In this document: piece after piece, positions 23,542-34,372 of the stretch
Layout of the letters: each line of letters begins with the position of its first letter
Position numbering within the stretch: the first letter of the stretch is position 1
NCBI GenBank assembly: GCA_024734495.1
Contig: JALMQS010000066.1
Location: 5,299,490-5,363,489 of the forward strand
Direction of reading: 5' to 3'
DNA length: 64,000 nt
Origin: Forficula auricularia
Taxonomy: Eukaryota; Arthropoda; Insecta; Dermaptera; Forficulidae
The notes under the pieces: model-generated
Database searches by the model: none
Told to the model about the DNA's origin: nothing
What the model saw: the letters and a program-made list of their open reading frames with translations, nothing else
Program-made: the position numbers and the translations under genes

Positions 23542-23910
23542 AGAGTTACTAGTGCTTTTGTTATATTCTGTTGGCTGCAAACTACTTTTTTATTTTTACA
23601 TTTATGAATAACTAATTAACTAGACTATCAAATCTATTGAAAAATGTATCATTCGATTCATAAAAGTTGAATTGTTGATCTGTATAAATTTGTTCAAAAT
23701 GGTATAATTTGTATAGAAGTTAAAGCCCTTTAAAAAGTTCGGTCCATCTACTTCCATGTTAAATGGACAATTTTCAATAATTTATTTCTCGCTAATGGGA
23801 CAGAAGACCAACTTTAAATTTCGGAATAAATTTTTAATACATCATGGTACATTGGTAAAAATTGGTGAATTTTCTTATAAAAATGATAAACAGTCACGAA
23901 CCCCCTTAAA

Positions 23911-24137
23911 AGGGACAATAAAAGAACGTGTCTTCTGCTGGAATAATAAAATTTTAAATTTATTTATAACGAGGCTATAGTTTTGAGGCCTTTGCCCTCT
24001 TCATCAGTCTATTACAATTGATTCACAGGAAAACATCAATGTATCATTCGATTCATAAAAGCCCTCAAAACTATAGCCTCGTTATAAATAAATTTAAAAA
24101 TTTATTATTCAAGCAGAAGACACATTCATTGTCCCAT
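23911..24137. mobile_element. Foldback element with hammerhead-like relic (element e)
   Basis: Arms start GGGACAATAAAAGAACGTG and end with the inverse near 24131; about 70 bp pair. Minus strand reads CUGAUGA-A-GAGG...CCUC-AAAAC, so the invariant G of GAAAC has become A. Related to the shorter foldback at 2334-2446. It abuts the TTAA of the preceding element. Confidence 0.65.
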
Positions 24138-24639
24138 TTTAGGAGTTCGGGACTGTTTATCATTTTTATAAGAAAATTCTCAAATTTTTACTTCATTATT
24201 ATCAAATCACATTCTAATACTAAATTCTACATAATTTCTGACTTTAATGCTCTCACATTTTACAATATGAAGAAAAGAATGTTTATTATTGAGATTAAAT
24301 TCCTTTTAATGAATAGAATTTAATGAAAAATATTTCTTATTTAAGCTATTAAAGAGAAATTTACAAAAAGTAAATTCAAGGAAAGTTGCTTCATTAATGA
24401 AGGTATTGATTACAAATTACTCTTGAGTGATGGATAGTTACATGGCCATTCATCTTCGGCTAATTTTTGAAATAATGACGCAAACAACAAATGATGAAGA
24501 GAAAGAAACGACATCATTAGAGTGAGAAACCCCGCTAATTGGTCAGTCAATCATTTGTGATTCGAGGATATTTCCCTAGATTGATGATTATTATTTGAGA
24601 TGAACTGGTGAATAAAACTCTAGTTAGTGCCAAGCGAGT
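24138..24639. other. Non-repetitive AT-rich stretch
   Basis: No gene seen. An ATTGGTCAGTCAATC stretch (CCAAT-like inverted boxes) lies near 24538, just before the GC-richer island. Confidence 0.4.
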
Positions 24640-25064
24640 GGCCTGAGACGAAACAAAGGCAAACAAAAGAGCCGATCAAATGAGCAAGTCACTTGTTCAG
24701 TGTTCACGTGGAAAAAGAGCAGCCAGTAAAGCGGAGCCAGAGCTAGTACTAGTAGATAAATGCCAAGACGTGTCTCGAATCGGCAAACACGCAGCTAACT
24801 CCACGTCAGTGACGTTGCCTAAGGCCTAACAAGTGGCCGAGGCCAACTGCAACTCACTTCATAGTGGACCGCTTTTATTTTTTACCTGAATTAGTATTGC
24901 AAGCACAATGGAAGCCGACCAGCCGACATTGCGAAGAATTTATTTGCCAGCCAGGATTAGTTAGGCGGCTCAACCCCATTCCTCTTCAGGCTTCACCAGT
25001 TTAATTGGAGGCACACTCGCAAAAAATATCACCAATTACATTCCAATTCCACACACACAAGGGA
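24640..25064 (+). promoter_or_regulatory. GC-richer island, candidate promoter or 5' exon
   Basis: Base composition rises to near balance, unlike the surroundings, and no repeat features are visible. It has an E-box CACGTG (24705-24710), initiator-like TCAGTG (24697 and 24806), CRE-like CACGTCA (24802-24808) and TGACGTTG (24810-24817). A start in good context (CACAATGG, 24908) opens an 18-codon frame, MEADQPTLRRIYLPARIS, ending at 24964. It might be a leader or upstream ORF. Function unknown; could equally be a conserved enhancer. Confidence 0.35.
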
Positions 25065-25404
25065 AATCACTCATCAAATCAGAGGAAATCTCCATATTTA
25101 GAAATCTCCCAACCATAGTACTAATTAACTAACAAAAAATCAAACAATTAGAAGAAAGTATAAACAAGTAAACTGGTCAGTTTATTAACAATTCCTCTGA
25201 TTGATAAAGGATGTTAAACAATTTATTTTCAGAAATTATATTCTATTAGAAATAACTTTTCGGCTGGGCAGGCGCCAGGGGGTAGAAAAAAAAACTTTTC
25301 GGCTGGATTGATGTTTCGTTTTGGAGAACCAAAGCTAAAAGCTTTTTATTTTAAAAGGATCACTAGGGATTTGGACCAGAATTTAAATCAAAGCAAAGTT
25401 TTTT

Positions 25405-25462
25405 AATTAAATGGGCCGAACGTTTCGTCACTGATTAGCGACTTCCTCAGTGGCTCATCTTA
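25405..25462 (-). ncRNA. Hammerhead-like core, left arm of element b
   Basis: GAUGAGCCA-CUGAGGA-A-GUC...GAC-GAAAC-GUU-CGGCCCAUUU. Stem II has GUC/GAC; helix I resembles that of the right arm. Confidence 0.5.
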
Positions 25463-25606
25463 TAAACATATTTGTCAGATGTGATAATTACACAAAAAAA
25501 CATTCAAAAAGTATGTCTTAACCACATTGAATGATTGGTGAAGACATACTCTTTGGAATGTTTTTACTTTATTTCTGTAGTTATCACATCTGACAAATAT
25601 GTTTAT

Positions 25607-25660
25607 AAAATGAGCCACTGAGGAAGTCTGTCAATGACTGAAACGTTCGGCCCATTTAAT
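25607..25660 (+). ncRNA. Hammerhead-like core, right arm of element b
   Basis: AAAUGAGCCA, CUGAGGA (25618-25624), hairpin, GAAAC (25640-25644), GUU, CGGCCCAUUU (25648-25657). Helix I pairs eight of ten positions (two A-C mismatches). GUU is an allowed NUH site. Confidence 0.52.
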
Positions 25661-26414
25661 TAAAAACTTTTCGTTTGATTTAAATTCTGGTCACATTCAA
25701 TCCCTACGATCCCTTTTAAATATTTGATTATGGATGCGAACAATGAAATATTAGTTGTTGTTTTTTTTTACTTTTTTTATTTTAATTGGATACACACATA
25801 CGAAAAATAGTAACAAATAAAATAAGCCGAGCAAATGAGAGTCCGTATATACCTTATAACTAGAGACCGGATTCTATGCGCAATTTGCATATTTTGTTTG
25901 CCGCCATATACGACCCAGGAGATCAATTATCTGTCCGAATCATGCAACTAGGATACTGTGGGTTAAATTTTATACTGCATATTTTTGCATATTTGAGTAA
26001 TATTGCATAAAATTGCATATTTGAAGAATATTGCATAAAATTGCATAATTAAAGGATTTTTACAAATACCGATGTTTCAAAAGTGAATTTTCAGATTATT
26101 TTTGAGATCCTTTGTTAATTATTTCTTTATTATTATTATTATTATTTATTTTAATGGTATTCGGGAACTATAGCCCATATTGGCCCATATTGGACATTGA
26201 GAGTGTTGGTGTGTGTGTGGAAGTTTGTGTAAATTAGAGTAGAGATCAGATTATAGCAGGACAAATATTTGCATTATTTTATTAGTTTATTAAACTACCC
26301 CCCCCCCCCCCCCGTATATTTTTGATCACATTTTTTTGAAAGGTTATTATATTTATTATGTTGATTTTATTCAAGAGCACCTATTATTTCTTTGAGTTTA
26401 AAGATTTTTTAATA

Positions 26415-27316
26415 CTACCTTGATCAAAAAGTTTCAGGAATTTATTCAGAAAATCAAAAATACAAATTTATTAATCAAAATCGATATTGTCTCCTTCAAA
26501 GTACTCCCTAACGACTACAACGCACTCATGCCAGCGCTTGATCCAATCCTCGAAACATTTTTTATATTCGATTTTCGGTATGGCCTTCAGAGCTCAGTCT
26601 GCGATTTTTATGTGATTTTAATAATGAAATCGTCTTTGCATCAACGAGTTTGTATTAAATTTTGAGTTAAAAACGGTGCGAAAATGTTGAAGAAGTGTTA
26701 CTCTATCGAAAACAAGCTTTTATGTGTGGCCCAAAGTTTTCGTGAGTCTGTCGAGGATGATGAACGCAGTCGACATCGAAAACCGACGAAAACGTCGATA
26801 AAATCCAAGAAATAATGGTCGAAAACTGTAAATTGACCATTGGAGAGATGGCAGCGAACTTGAACATCGCTTATGAATCCGTTCAAGACATTTTGTTTAA
26901 TGATTTGGCTTTGAGACGCCAAAAAAGACCGGATTTGTGGGAACCACGTAACGCGCGGTCGAACAATGCCATCGTTATCCGCAACTTTTTGACCAAGAAC
27001 GGAACGAATACCATCCAAAAGCCACCGAATTCACCTGATTTAGCTCCCTGCGACTTCTTCCTGTTCAGTCGACTCAAAAAACCGCTCTGGGGAACGCGTT
27101 TTAGCAGCCAAGAGGAGATAATACAAAAATCGCAGACAGCTCTGAAGGCCATACCGAAAATCGAATATAAAAAATGTTTCGAGGATTGGATTAAGCGCTG
27201 GCATAAGTGCGTTGCAGTCGGTGGGGACTAATTTGAAGGGGACAATATCGAATTTGATGAATAAGTTTGTATTTTTAATTTATGGATAAATTCCTGAAAC
27301 TTTTTGATCAAGGTAG
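26415..27316 (+). mobile_element. Deleted mariner with folded-back left end
   Basis: Terminal CTACCTTGATCAAAAAGTTT repeats are flanked by TA (26413-26414, 27317-27318). The left about 200 bp (26415-26617) is an inverted copy of the right 200 bp, including C-terminal coding sequence, instead of a normal 5' UTR. Total 902 bp against about 1.3 kb for an intact element. Confidence 0.88.
26684..27264 (+). pseudogene. mariner transposase remnant
   Basis: Cut-and-paste transposase of the Tc1/mariner DDD/D class. From 26684: MLKKCYSIENKLLCVAQSF, a frameshift near 26800, then the helix-turn-helix stretch LTIGEMAANLNIAYESVQDI, a deletion junction after LALRRQKRPDLWEP, then IVIRNFLTKNGTN, PPNSPDLAPCDFFLFSRLKK (third catalytic Asp) and CFEDWIKRWHKCVAVGGD. 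A stop at 27229 replaces a Tyr; the native end EFDE then TAA is at 27262-27264. The middle with the first two catalytic Asp is deleted, so it is inactive. Irritans/mori-like by sequence style. Confidence 0.88.
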
Positions 27317-27782
27317 TATATCGTTTTAATGTAATGAGAATTTTGTTCAATGTTTTCCGCAATAAAAGTAGATATTTGACATTTGGTGACTATAGCTTAC
27401 TTTATCAATATATTTCTTTCATAGCTCTTTTTCAAATATATAGTTTTGTCTTCAATTTAAATTTTTTAGTGCATAAAAAAATTTTTCATCTTTTACTGCA
27501 TATTGCATATTTCAACGTATTCTGCATTACTTGCATATTTCAACATTTTTAACTGCATATTTTGGCACTTTTTACTTCATAAAAATCCGGTCTCTACTTA
27601 TAACTAAGAAAATACTTAAGATAGCAAATTTTTTTATATGTCGTTGATAAGGATATCAATTATTAATTAAATTTCTTCCAGAACTTAAGTGACTTGATTT
27701 AAATTTTTCATTAAATTGAAGGGTTGGTTTTGTCACAAATATAATAAAACAATAATTTTAATAACTATTAGAATTATTTAAT

Positions 27783-27842
27783 TGATAACTATACAGTTTC
27801 GGTCACCACTGGTCGACCATCCTCACTAGTTCTAAAAATTGA
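27783..27842 (-). ncRNA. Hammerhead-like core, left arm of element c
   Basis: Helix I AACUA pairs exactly with UAGUU. The core reads GUGAGGA, the leading C replaced by G. Stem II GGUC/GACC, GAAAC, U, GUA. Confidence 0.5.
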
Positions 27843-28487
27843 AATGAAACATTTATTTACATTTTTTCTTTTTATAGAGAATTATATAATACAAAATTTT
27901 TTTTTTTTTTTTATTTTTACAATAATTTGAAATCATACATACATCTCGTTCAAGAACCGGAATTTGTCATTTCACATGAAACATTCATTCTTAAATCTTC
28001 AATATAGATACATCACACAATTCATTACAATCACACACATACATATATATAGCAACAATTTATAAAAACGTTTATCACTGAACTAGAAACTATTTTGAAT
28101 TAATGATTATATTAAATATTATTTTCAATTTTATTTTTTTCTAATTATCTCATTGCATAGTCAATTATTATACAATTAAAAAACCCATTATAAATAATCC
28201 ATTCTAGAAACACATTATAAGTTAAATTTATTCTTTATTTTTAATTTTTTATTAATGAAATATCAAAATACACATCTCCCTATTAGTATGTGTGTGATTG
28301 TAATGAATTGTGTGATGTATCTATATTGAAGATTTAAGAATGAATGTTTCATGTGAAATGACAAATTCCGGTTCTTGAACGAGATGTATGTATGATTTCA
28401 AATTATTGTAAAAATAAAAAAAAAAAAATTTTGTATTATATAATTTTCTATAAAAAGAAAAATGTAAATAAATGTTTCATTTCAATT

Positions 28488-28545
28488 TTTAGAACTACTG
28501 AGGATGGTCGACCAGTGGTGACCGAAACTGTATAAGTTATCAATT
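28488..28545 (+). ncRNA. Hammerhead-like core, right arm of element c
   Basis: AACUA, CUGAGGA (28498-28504), stem II GGUC/GACC with a loop that can itself pair, GAAAC (28524-28528), U, GUA, UAAGUU. Helix I needs one bulged A here, whereas the left arm pairs without it. Confidence 0.55.
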
Positions 28546-28624
28546 AAATAATTCTAATAGTTATTAAAATTATTGTTTTATTATATTTGTGACAAAACCA
28601 ACCCTTCAATTTAATGAAAAATCA

Positions 28625-29452
28625 ATTATTAAGTAATGAGAAAAATCATGGATTTTTATTAATTTTTGGCTGTCATTTCGAAATGGTGACAGTTACAAAA
28701 ATTATCTAAAAATGGCATTTTTGGGGTCTATCACAGTATCATTTTAAACAGAAATATATAATTAAAAATTAAACCTAATTCTACTTAAAGAGATCTTAAC
28801 AGGATATCGTTCACAGCCCATGATGATAAAAAAATATTTTTTTATTTTTGACCACTCCAACTTCTTGGTTGAGTTACGTTTTGTTTCAATATTTTTAGTG
28901 AAAATATATTGATATTTTTTTGTACATTAAGTGTTTAGAAAGAAAAGAAATAGTTTCACTTGATAATCTTTCTTCGATTAAAGTTTTAAAACAATATTTG
29001 ATTTTGAACAAATGAATACATATAAGTTGTAAATTTCAAGTAGAAGTATAAAAACCACTTTTTTGAACTAGGAAGAAAGTTTGAAATTCAATACGAGTAT
29101 TTATTGTGTGATGGGAATGAAATTATATAAATATACGTGTGGTAAAGTCGGGCCAAATTATTTTCCGGATTGGGCCATACATAATTAAGAATCCATTGAC
29201 TTGACCTCCATAATTAATCACGACTCGGGCCGTGCCTACTTTTTATCATATTGACAGAATAATGTACATAATAATATATAAACACTCCGCTCAATTACTA
29301 CTAGGTAAGTACTGTTAAAAACTCATTAAAACATGTGCCTCATTATTTCAGGATTTTATAGAAAGACCCTTGGAGTAATTAGAGACGATTACATCAGTTC
29401 TAATTTTAATATTTTCTATTTATAAACAAAAGAGCTCGTATATGAGTATTAC
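28625..29452. other. AT-rich stretch, nothing recognised
   Basis: No supported gene or repeat ends. Confidence 0.5.
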
Positions 29453-29460
29453 GTTTAGAC

Positions 29461-30093
29461 CAGGGGTGTCCAACCTTGTTGCCACATTTGAAGAAAAAAC
29501 AAATGTTTCGGACCGCGGATAAGATATTATAATTCTATTGATATTTTTTATTGAAAAAAAAATAGTTAATAATGTAGAAATAAGAACTTTATTATTCTTT
29601 AAGCTCATAGTGAGCTTCTAATTTTACTTTTCGTAAATTTTATACTTGAAAATATCTTCTCGTATACCTATGTAAATACATCTACTCTACATATTTACAA
29701 AATTAGTTTTAGTTTATATTTTTTCCTGGGTAGATAACTAATATAAAATTCTAATAAAGAGACAATATTTAATTTTTCTTTCAAATCGGTATATAATTGT
29801 TGTACTACAACATTCAATCAGAAAGTTTACAAGTAGAAAATTTAGTTCTAATGAAAATTGAGTCGAAAATAAACTGAAATGATGATTATTTTTTGGGAAA
29901 TCTAGTTCCAGATTCAAAATTTAAAATTAGCACTTTTATTTTTCGAAAACTTCACAGTAGTATTTCAGATTTCTTATTTTATAGAAAAAAATATCAGGCC
30001 AAATTGTTGTATGTTTTCCAGTATCTACATATAAATTTCAATGTTTTAAGCAATTTTATGACTTTATATTGGGCCACGGGTTGGACAGCCCTG
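29461..30093. mobile_element. hAT MITE with CAGGGGTGTCCAACC ends
   Basis: Left CAGGGGTGTCCAACC; right, inverted, CAGGGCTGTCCAACC. Flanks GTTTAGAC and GTTTAAAT match at 6 of 8. A related copy starts at 61735. No transposase. Confidence 0.78.
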
Positions 30094-30290
30094 GTTTAAA
30101 TCGAATAGGATTAAAGAAGGATATGAGGAATGATAATTTATTTTTTAAAACGGTCACAGATATGATAATCCCTGACTATCCATTATCTATTGAGATGTAA
30201 GAACGTGCAAAGATCTATAAGACAAGTCTTGACAAGTTTTAGTCCAGGAGAGAAATTATCAATTAATTGTGATTGTTCTAGAAAATATAA
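30094..30290. repeat. Dispersed repeat flanking the hAT
   Basis: AATCGAATAGGATTAAAGA to TTAATTGTGATTGTTCTAG recurs at 62353-62530 and in part at 62930-63065, so the hAT probably moved within, or belongs to, a larger repeated unit. Confidence 0.7.
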
Positions 30291-30798
30291 ATTATTTTAT
30301 TAAATATTAAATATAATAGGGGTGGGGGATTATTATTATATTTTTGAATTATTTTTATTCTTCTCTCAGAAATGAATTTTTTCAACATAAGAGTATATGA
30401 TAAATTTGCATTTTCATTAACAGTAAACTATCTAATAAACACTCATTAGAATACTCTGTACTTATTACAAGATGGATGTTCACTGGGTTGAAGAAATTTG
30501 AATGGTCCATTTTGTTCTTGAGATTAAACATGCAAAAATATAGTAAAAAATATCCCCAAAAGACAAAGAAAAATAGGAATTGAAAGAGGCTTAAAGCGTG
30601 GGTTAATTATTTTATTAATTAAAATTGATTTAAAAAAAGATTTTTTGGTCCAATACTAGGTATGTATTATGTAATAATAATTAGATAAAAAATTTATATC
30701 TAGAAGTTCATATTAAATTTATTTTAATTTATCTTTTACTGATAGGTAATTTTCCTTGTTTTAAATAATAATATTCTTTTATATTTTCTGTTTTAAAG
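30291..30798. other. AT-rich stretch, nothing recognised
   Basis: No supported feature. Confidence 0.5.
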
Positions 30799-30913
30799 AA
30801 TCGAGTCCACCTAGAGAAATACATTGAAGATAATCGGAATTAAAAACGGCATTTTATTCATTTGAGTGACGGAAATCGATCAGTGCAGACGCGGCTCCAG
30901 ACATTCCTCCAAG
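30799..30913 (+). other. Exon-like island, possibly non-coding exon
   Basis: Acceptor-like TTCTGTTTTAAAG, a 115-nt stretch much less AT-rich than its flanks, and a near-perfect donor CAAG-GTAAGAG. All frames hit stops, so it could only be UTR or non-coding RNA. No repeat copy elsewhere in the window. Confidence 0.28.
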
Positions 30914-31479
30914 GTAAGAGCAAATCGACTAAACTCAAATTAATTTTGATACATCATTAATACATTAATTAGTATAAGTCATATTAATATTACGACATCA
31001 TATTATACCTTCTCAAAACTGCCAACTCTCAGCATGAAAACTTTATCTTTTATCGAAAATAGTTTAGTAAAAAATAAAAGGCAAATCTTTTGGTTAATAT
31101 ATCAACAAACTAGTTAATTATAGTTCATAATTTCAATCTTTCTCTATCCGATCGTCTATTTTAATCCTTGATAAATAATAGATAAAGTATTTAAAATTAA
31201 AAAGACAGATTATGAAGTTCATTCCTTCGAAATTATAGTCTCTAACAATAACAACTTAATTGATTTACCTTTAGGAATCAACGACTCTGCTACTCGGCAA
31301 AACAAAATCTTTTCAATTAAAAAAGCTTTAGTTGTTTTCTTGTAAATTAACATCTTTGGTACTCTGAGAAAAAATCCCATTTTTCATTTAGGTCTTGTTC
31401 TACTAATATTGGCCTACAATTAAATTAAATTTTATATCTGTGGAATGTTATCATGGACTTTGTGTCTGTGGATCGATCT

Positions 31480-32798
31480 AAACATCTTAAAAAGGGCTGA
31501 AACTATTTTGTTAAAAAATTGAGTGAAACCATGGCGTTTCGTTCTACAAAAATCCCTACTAAGTGAACATCGAAAAAATTATATTTTATGAGATATTAAT
31601 TATTTTGCTAAAATGTCTTTTAATAGTTAGTATATATGTTACCAAATATTGTCTACGCTCAAAAACTAGTCTGAATATTAAAACGAAATTTCATATGTAG
31701 TTTTAGTGCATTGAGATTAAGAGGTGATTAGATTTTTGTTGAAATCGATCCAAAAATTAAGGAGAGGGGGCTGTTAAAAAATTAAAATGATAAAATTTTC
31801 AAACCATAAAAACCAAGAAAAATGGAATTTACTATAAAAGAGACCTATAATAAAAAAGAGAGTCATTATTTTTTTCGAGGGTCAGAATTTTGAGGGGGGG
31901 GGGCTTCAAAAAATAGATCTATCAATAACTACTTCAAGACACTTTGATCGATTTATACGAAATTTCGCATATGCCACCTATATGACATTATCAAAATGAC
32001 TCAGTATTTGAAATTGATAGAAAGCCAAAAGAGGGAGTGGGGATCAAAAAATATTTTAAAATAATAAAATTTCAAATAAAATCGAAGCAAGGTGATATTT
32101 ACAATAAAAGATTCTCATTTATAAGGAGATATTATTAATTACTAATGAGGGCAAAATTCAGAGGGGAGGTTCTTTCCGAAATTATTATAAATTATTTGAT
32201 TAAATATTAAATAGGTATAAGAGATGTATGGTAAATTCATGTGGATGGACAGATCAGTTTATTTTTAAATATCAATTTTGATCAAATCTAATTTTCTATT
32301 TAGGTACCTTGAGGACCCAACGATGCTAATATAAAATTATTACTAAAATTATTTTTAAAAATACTTTACACTAAACAAGTAGATACTTTTTTAAATTTAT
32401 TTATTTAGTTGGTTTAATATATAATAATAGCTCGCAGTGGCGTAACTATACCATTGCTATAGTACATTCCATTTCTGATGTTTTGGCCATTAATGGTAAC
32501 CAGTGCTAAAAACATAGGGTAAATCAATATACTCTTATAGTATTATAATAAATGTTTCACCTAGAACCAACACCGAACTCCTTAAAAGTTATTATACTCT
32601 TATAAGACCAAATTCTTTTTAGTAAACAACTCAACCATCAAATCTACAATATTACCTACCTTTTCATTATCAATGACTTCATTATCAATTGTCAGTGATA
32701 TCTGATTAATAATAATGGAATAAACTTACTAATATTTCAAAGGACATTGGATAAATTCTGGAAACGATCTGTTGCAGTTTATTTTATCATTTTCGATT
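31480..32798 (+). mobile_element. Helitron-like dispersed repeat
   Basis: GGCTGAAACTATTTTGTTAA, GTGAACATCGAAAAAATTAT and TCGATCCAAAAATTAAG recur in the same order at 36640-36920. The right part resembles 20200-20412 and ends with a GCAACGATCC-type hairpin region near 32770-32785. No protein. Confidence 0.4.
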
Positions 32799-32913
32799 GA
32801 TCAATTTCGTATTCTCTTCGGTAATGCAAAGGAAGGGTCTTTTGAGATCCATAGGGGTTGCATCTTCCGGGTGCGCCCCTTCTTGAATTCAATTTCATTA
32901 ATAAAAATAAAAA
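32799..32913 (+). mobile_element. LINE 3' tail, heavily 5' truncated
   Basis: Only the CTTCGGTAATGCAA 3' UTR and the A-rich end (to about 32913) of the LINE at 1021 remain, directly after the hairpin of the preceding repeat. Confidence 0.75.
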
Positions 32914-33991
32914 AGAATTCAGGAATTACATTATTTTAAAAACCTCGGTATTAGTGGCGTAAATAACGCCCCGGCATCCATTGCATAGCAGGGGTGAAGT
33001 GCGGACTAGTAAAAACAAATCTTTTAAAAGATAGGAGTTTGGAAATGAGGGACATCCAAAGTTTTGCCTGGGAGGGGACTTTAGTTAGGTCACTATCAAG
33101 GGTGCAATTGTTAGCACCAGGCATAAAAACTCGGACACGAAGTCAGATATACCTACCAGTGACGAGAGGCCAATGGATGCTGAGAATGCCCCATCCCTAA
33201 AATTTCAAACATTTAGAGTATTTTCATAAATATAAACTTGAAAATTTCAGGAGGATCTTAAAATTTTCAAATTATTATCTGTTATTTCAAATATTTCTAT
33301 AAAAACCATTTTTGTTTTGAAAAGTATACCTATTTGTTCTCGAAATGAAATAAAATTGTTGCATAGTTTCAAGGGACAATTAAAAAGAATGATTTTTCCC
33401 AAAAGGGAGCTGATAGAAGGTTTGAAATCAAGGTTTGAAATCCATGCTTGGTTTATTTTCCAGTTCATGCATATCAAAGACAAGTCCATACGAGTTGTAG
33501 TCGAAGAAAAATTGTTCTAGCTGAGGAACAATTAAAATAGAAATAATACAAAAAAGAAATAAATAAAGATGATTCGGGAACTTTTGGACTAATCCATTTT
33601 TAAGAACTCTCAATATATAAGATCGGAAATATATAAGAGTGCTATAGACAAGTCATAGCTTGCTTATAGCAATAGAATTAAGACAAATTGAAGATTTTCT
33701 TTGTGAAGAGATTCATTGTCGAACATGGTCAATTTCCATATCAGGGAGTGTGGAGTTAAAGTCACAAGATTTAATTTCTGACTCCTACCCTCACTCTCCC
33801 AAAGCAGTATCCGCTTGGGGCCAAGGTCCAAAAATATATTTTAAAAAAAATCAAATGTTAAATCTGAAAAATAACAAAAATAATGCCGTATTCGATTAAA
33901 TTTGCAAAAAAAAAGGGAGGATTAAAATAAAATTTCAAAAAATGAATGACAGGATCCCTTGTTTGAAAAGTCACCAACCGCCACTGATACC
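32914..33991. other. Non-coding stretch, possible MITE pieces
   Basis: GC-richer bits at 32960-33200 (CAGTGACGAGAGGCCAATGG) look MITE-like but no paired ends are seen. Short frames are not credible. Confidence 0.35.
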
Positions 33992-34094
33992 TACCTACAT
34001 GGGCGTGCTCAGCTAGGGGCAGGGGGGCAGGTGCCCCCCCCTAGAAAACGAAATAAAGTCTATTATGTTGGCAACTAAAAAATAGAACATGTAA

Positions 34095-34372
34095 AAATAT
34101 GTTGCAGTAAAAACCAGTTTTTAGTAAGAACACATTCTTACTAGTTAAAACGCGTTTCATTAATTCCTTTATGGCAACTAGAGTTTACTGATGTTGGTTG
34201 AGTTTAGTTCAAAGGACTAGAATCTTCATTTTTGACCTTCTGCCTCATTTTTGGTGTTTATTTTTCAAAATTATTTAAACAAAAATGTCAAAAATTACAT
34301 CCTCTACAACTTCGCTTTTTTGACATTTTCGTTTAAAATTTTTTGAAAATAAACACCCAAAATGCATTGGCG
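34095..34372. repeat. Partial foldback related to 59340-59825
   Basis: TTGCAGTAAAAACCAG, GTAAGAACACATTCTTACTA and TTTACTGATGTTGGTTGAG match the 59-kb element; the right arm stops after about 60 bp. Confidence 0.75.

Larger units (their letters stand above)
22749..23905. mobile_element. TTAA-flanked element with GGGAGTTCGGGAC ends and internal duplication
   Basis: TTAA at 22745-22748 and 23906-23909 bound GGGAGTTCGGGACAG and (inverted) GGGGGTTCGTGACTG. The left 300 bp is tandemly duplicated (units near 22751 and 23053). The second unit is interrupted by hammerhead-like element d. No transposase. Confidence 0.65.
25356..25712. mobile_element. Palindromic element with paired hammerhead-like cores (element b)
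   Basis: Arms of about 165 bp (25356-25520 and 25543-25712) around a 22-nt centre. Both arms carry a ribozyme-like core next to GGGCCGAACGTTTC-type sequence. Ends read GGATCACTAGGGATT and, inverted, GGATCGTAGGGATT. Confidence 0.78.
25861..27596. mobile_element. hAT element, TAGAGACCGG family, copy 3, with nested mariner
   Basis: Ends TAGAGACCGGATT and inverted TAGAGACCGGATT, with a perfect 8-bp duplication CTTATAAC (25853-25860 and 27597-27604). This is the best-preserved copy: TGCATATTT words cluster at both ends. A mariner lies at 26415-27316 and a C16 run at about 26294-26313. Confidence 0.88.
27703..28624. mobile_element. Long palindromic element with paired hammerhead-like cores (element c)
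   Basis: Arms of about 335 bp (27706-28045, 28286-28622) with a 240-bp AT-rich spacer. Ends read TTCATTAAATTGAAGGGTTG. The core lies about 80 bp inside each arm. Arms are almost identical, implying a recent origin or gene conversion. Confidence 0.82.

Noticed and set aside
26883..27152. Minus-strand 89-codon frame
   Set aside because: It is the antisense shadow of the mariner transposase.
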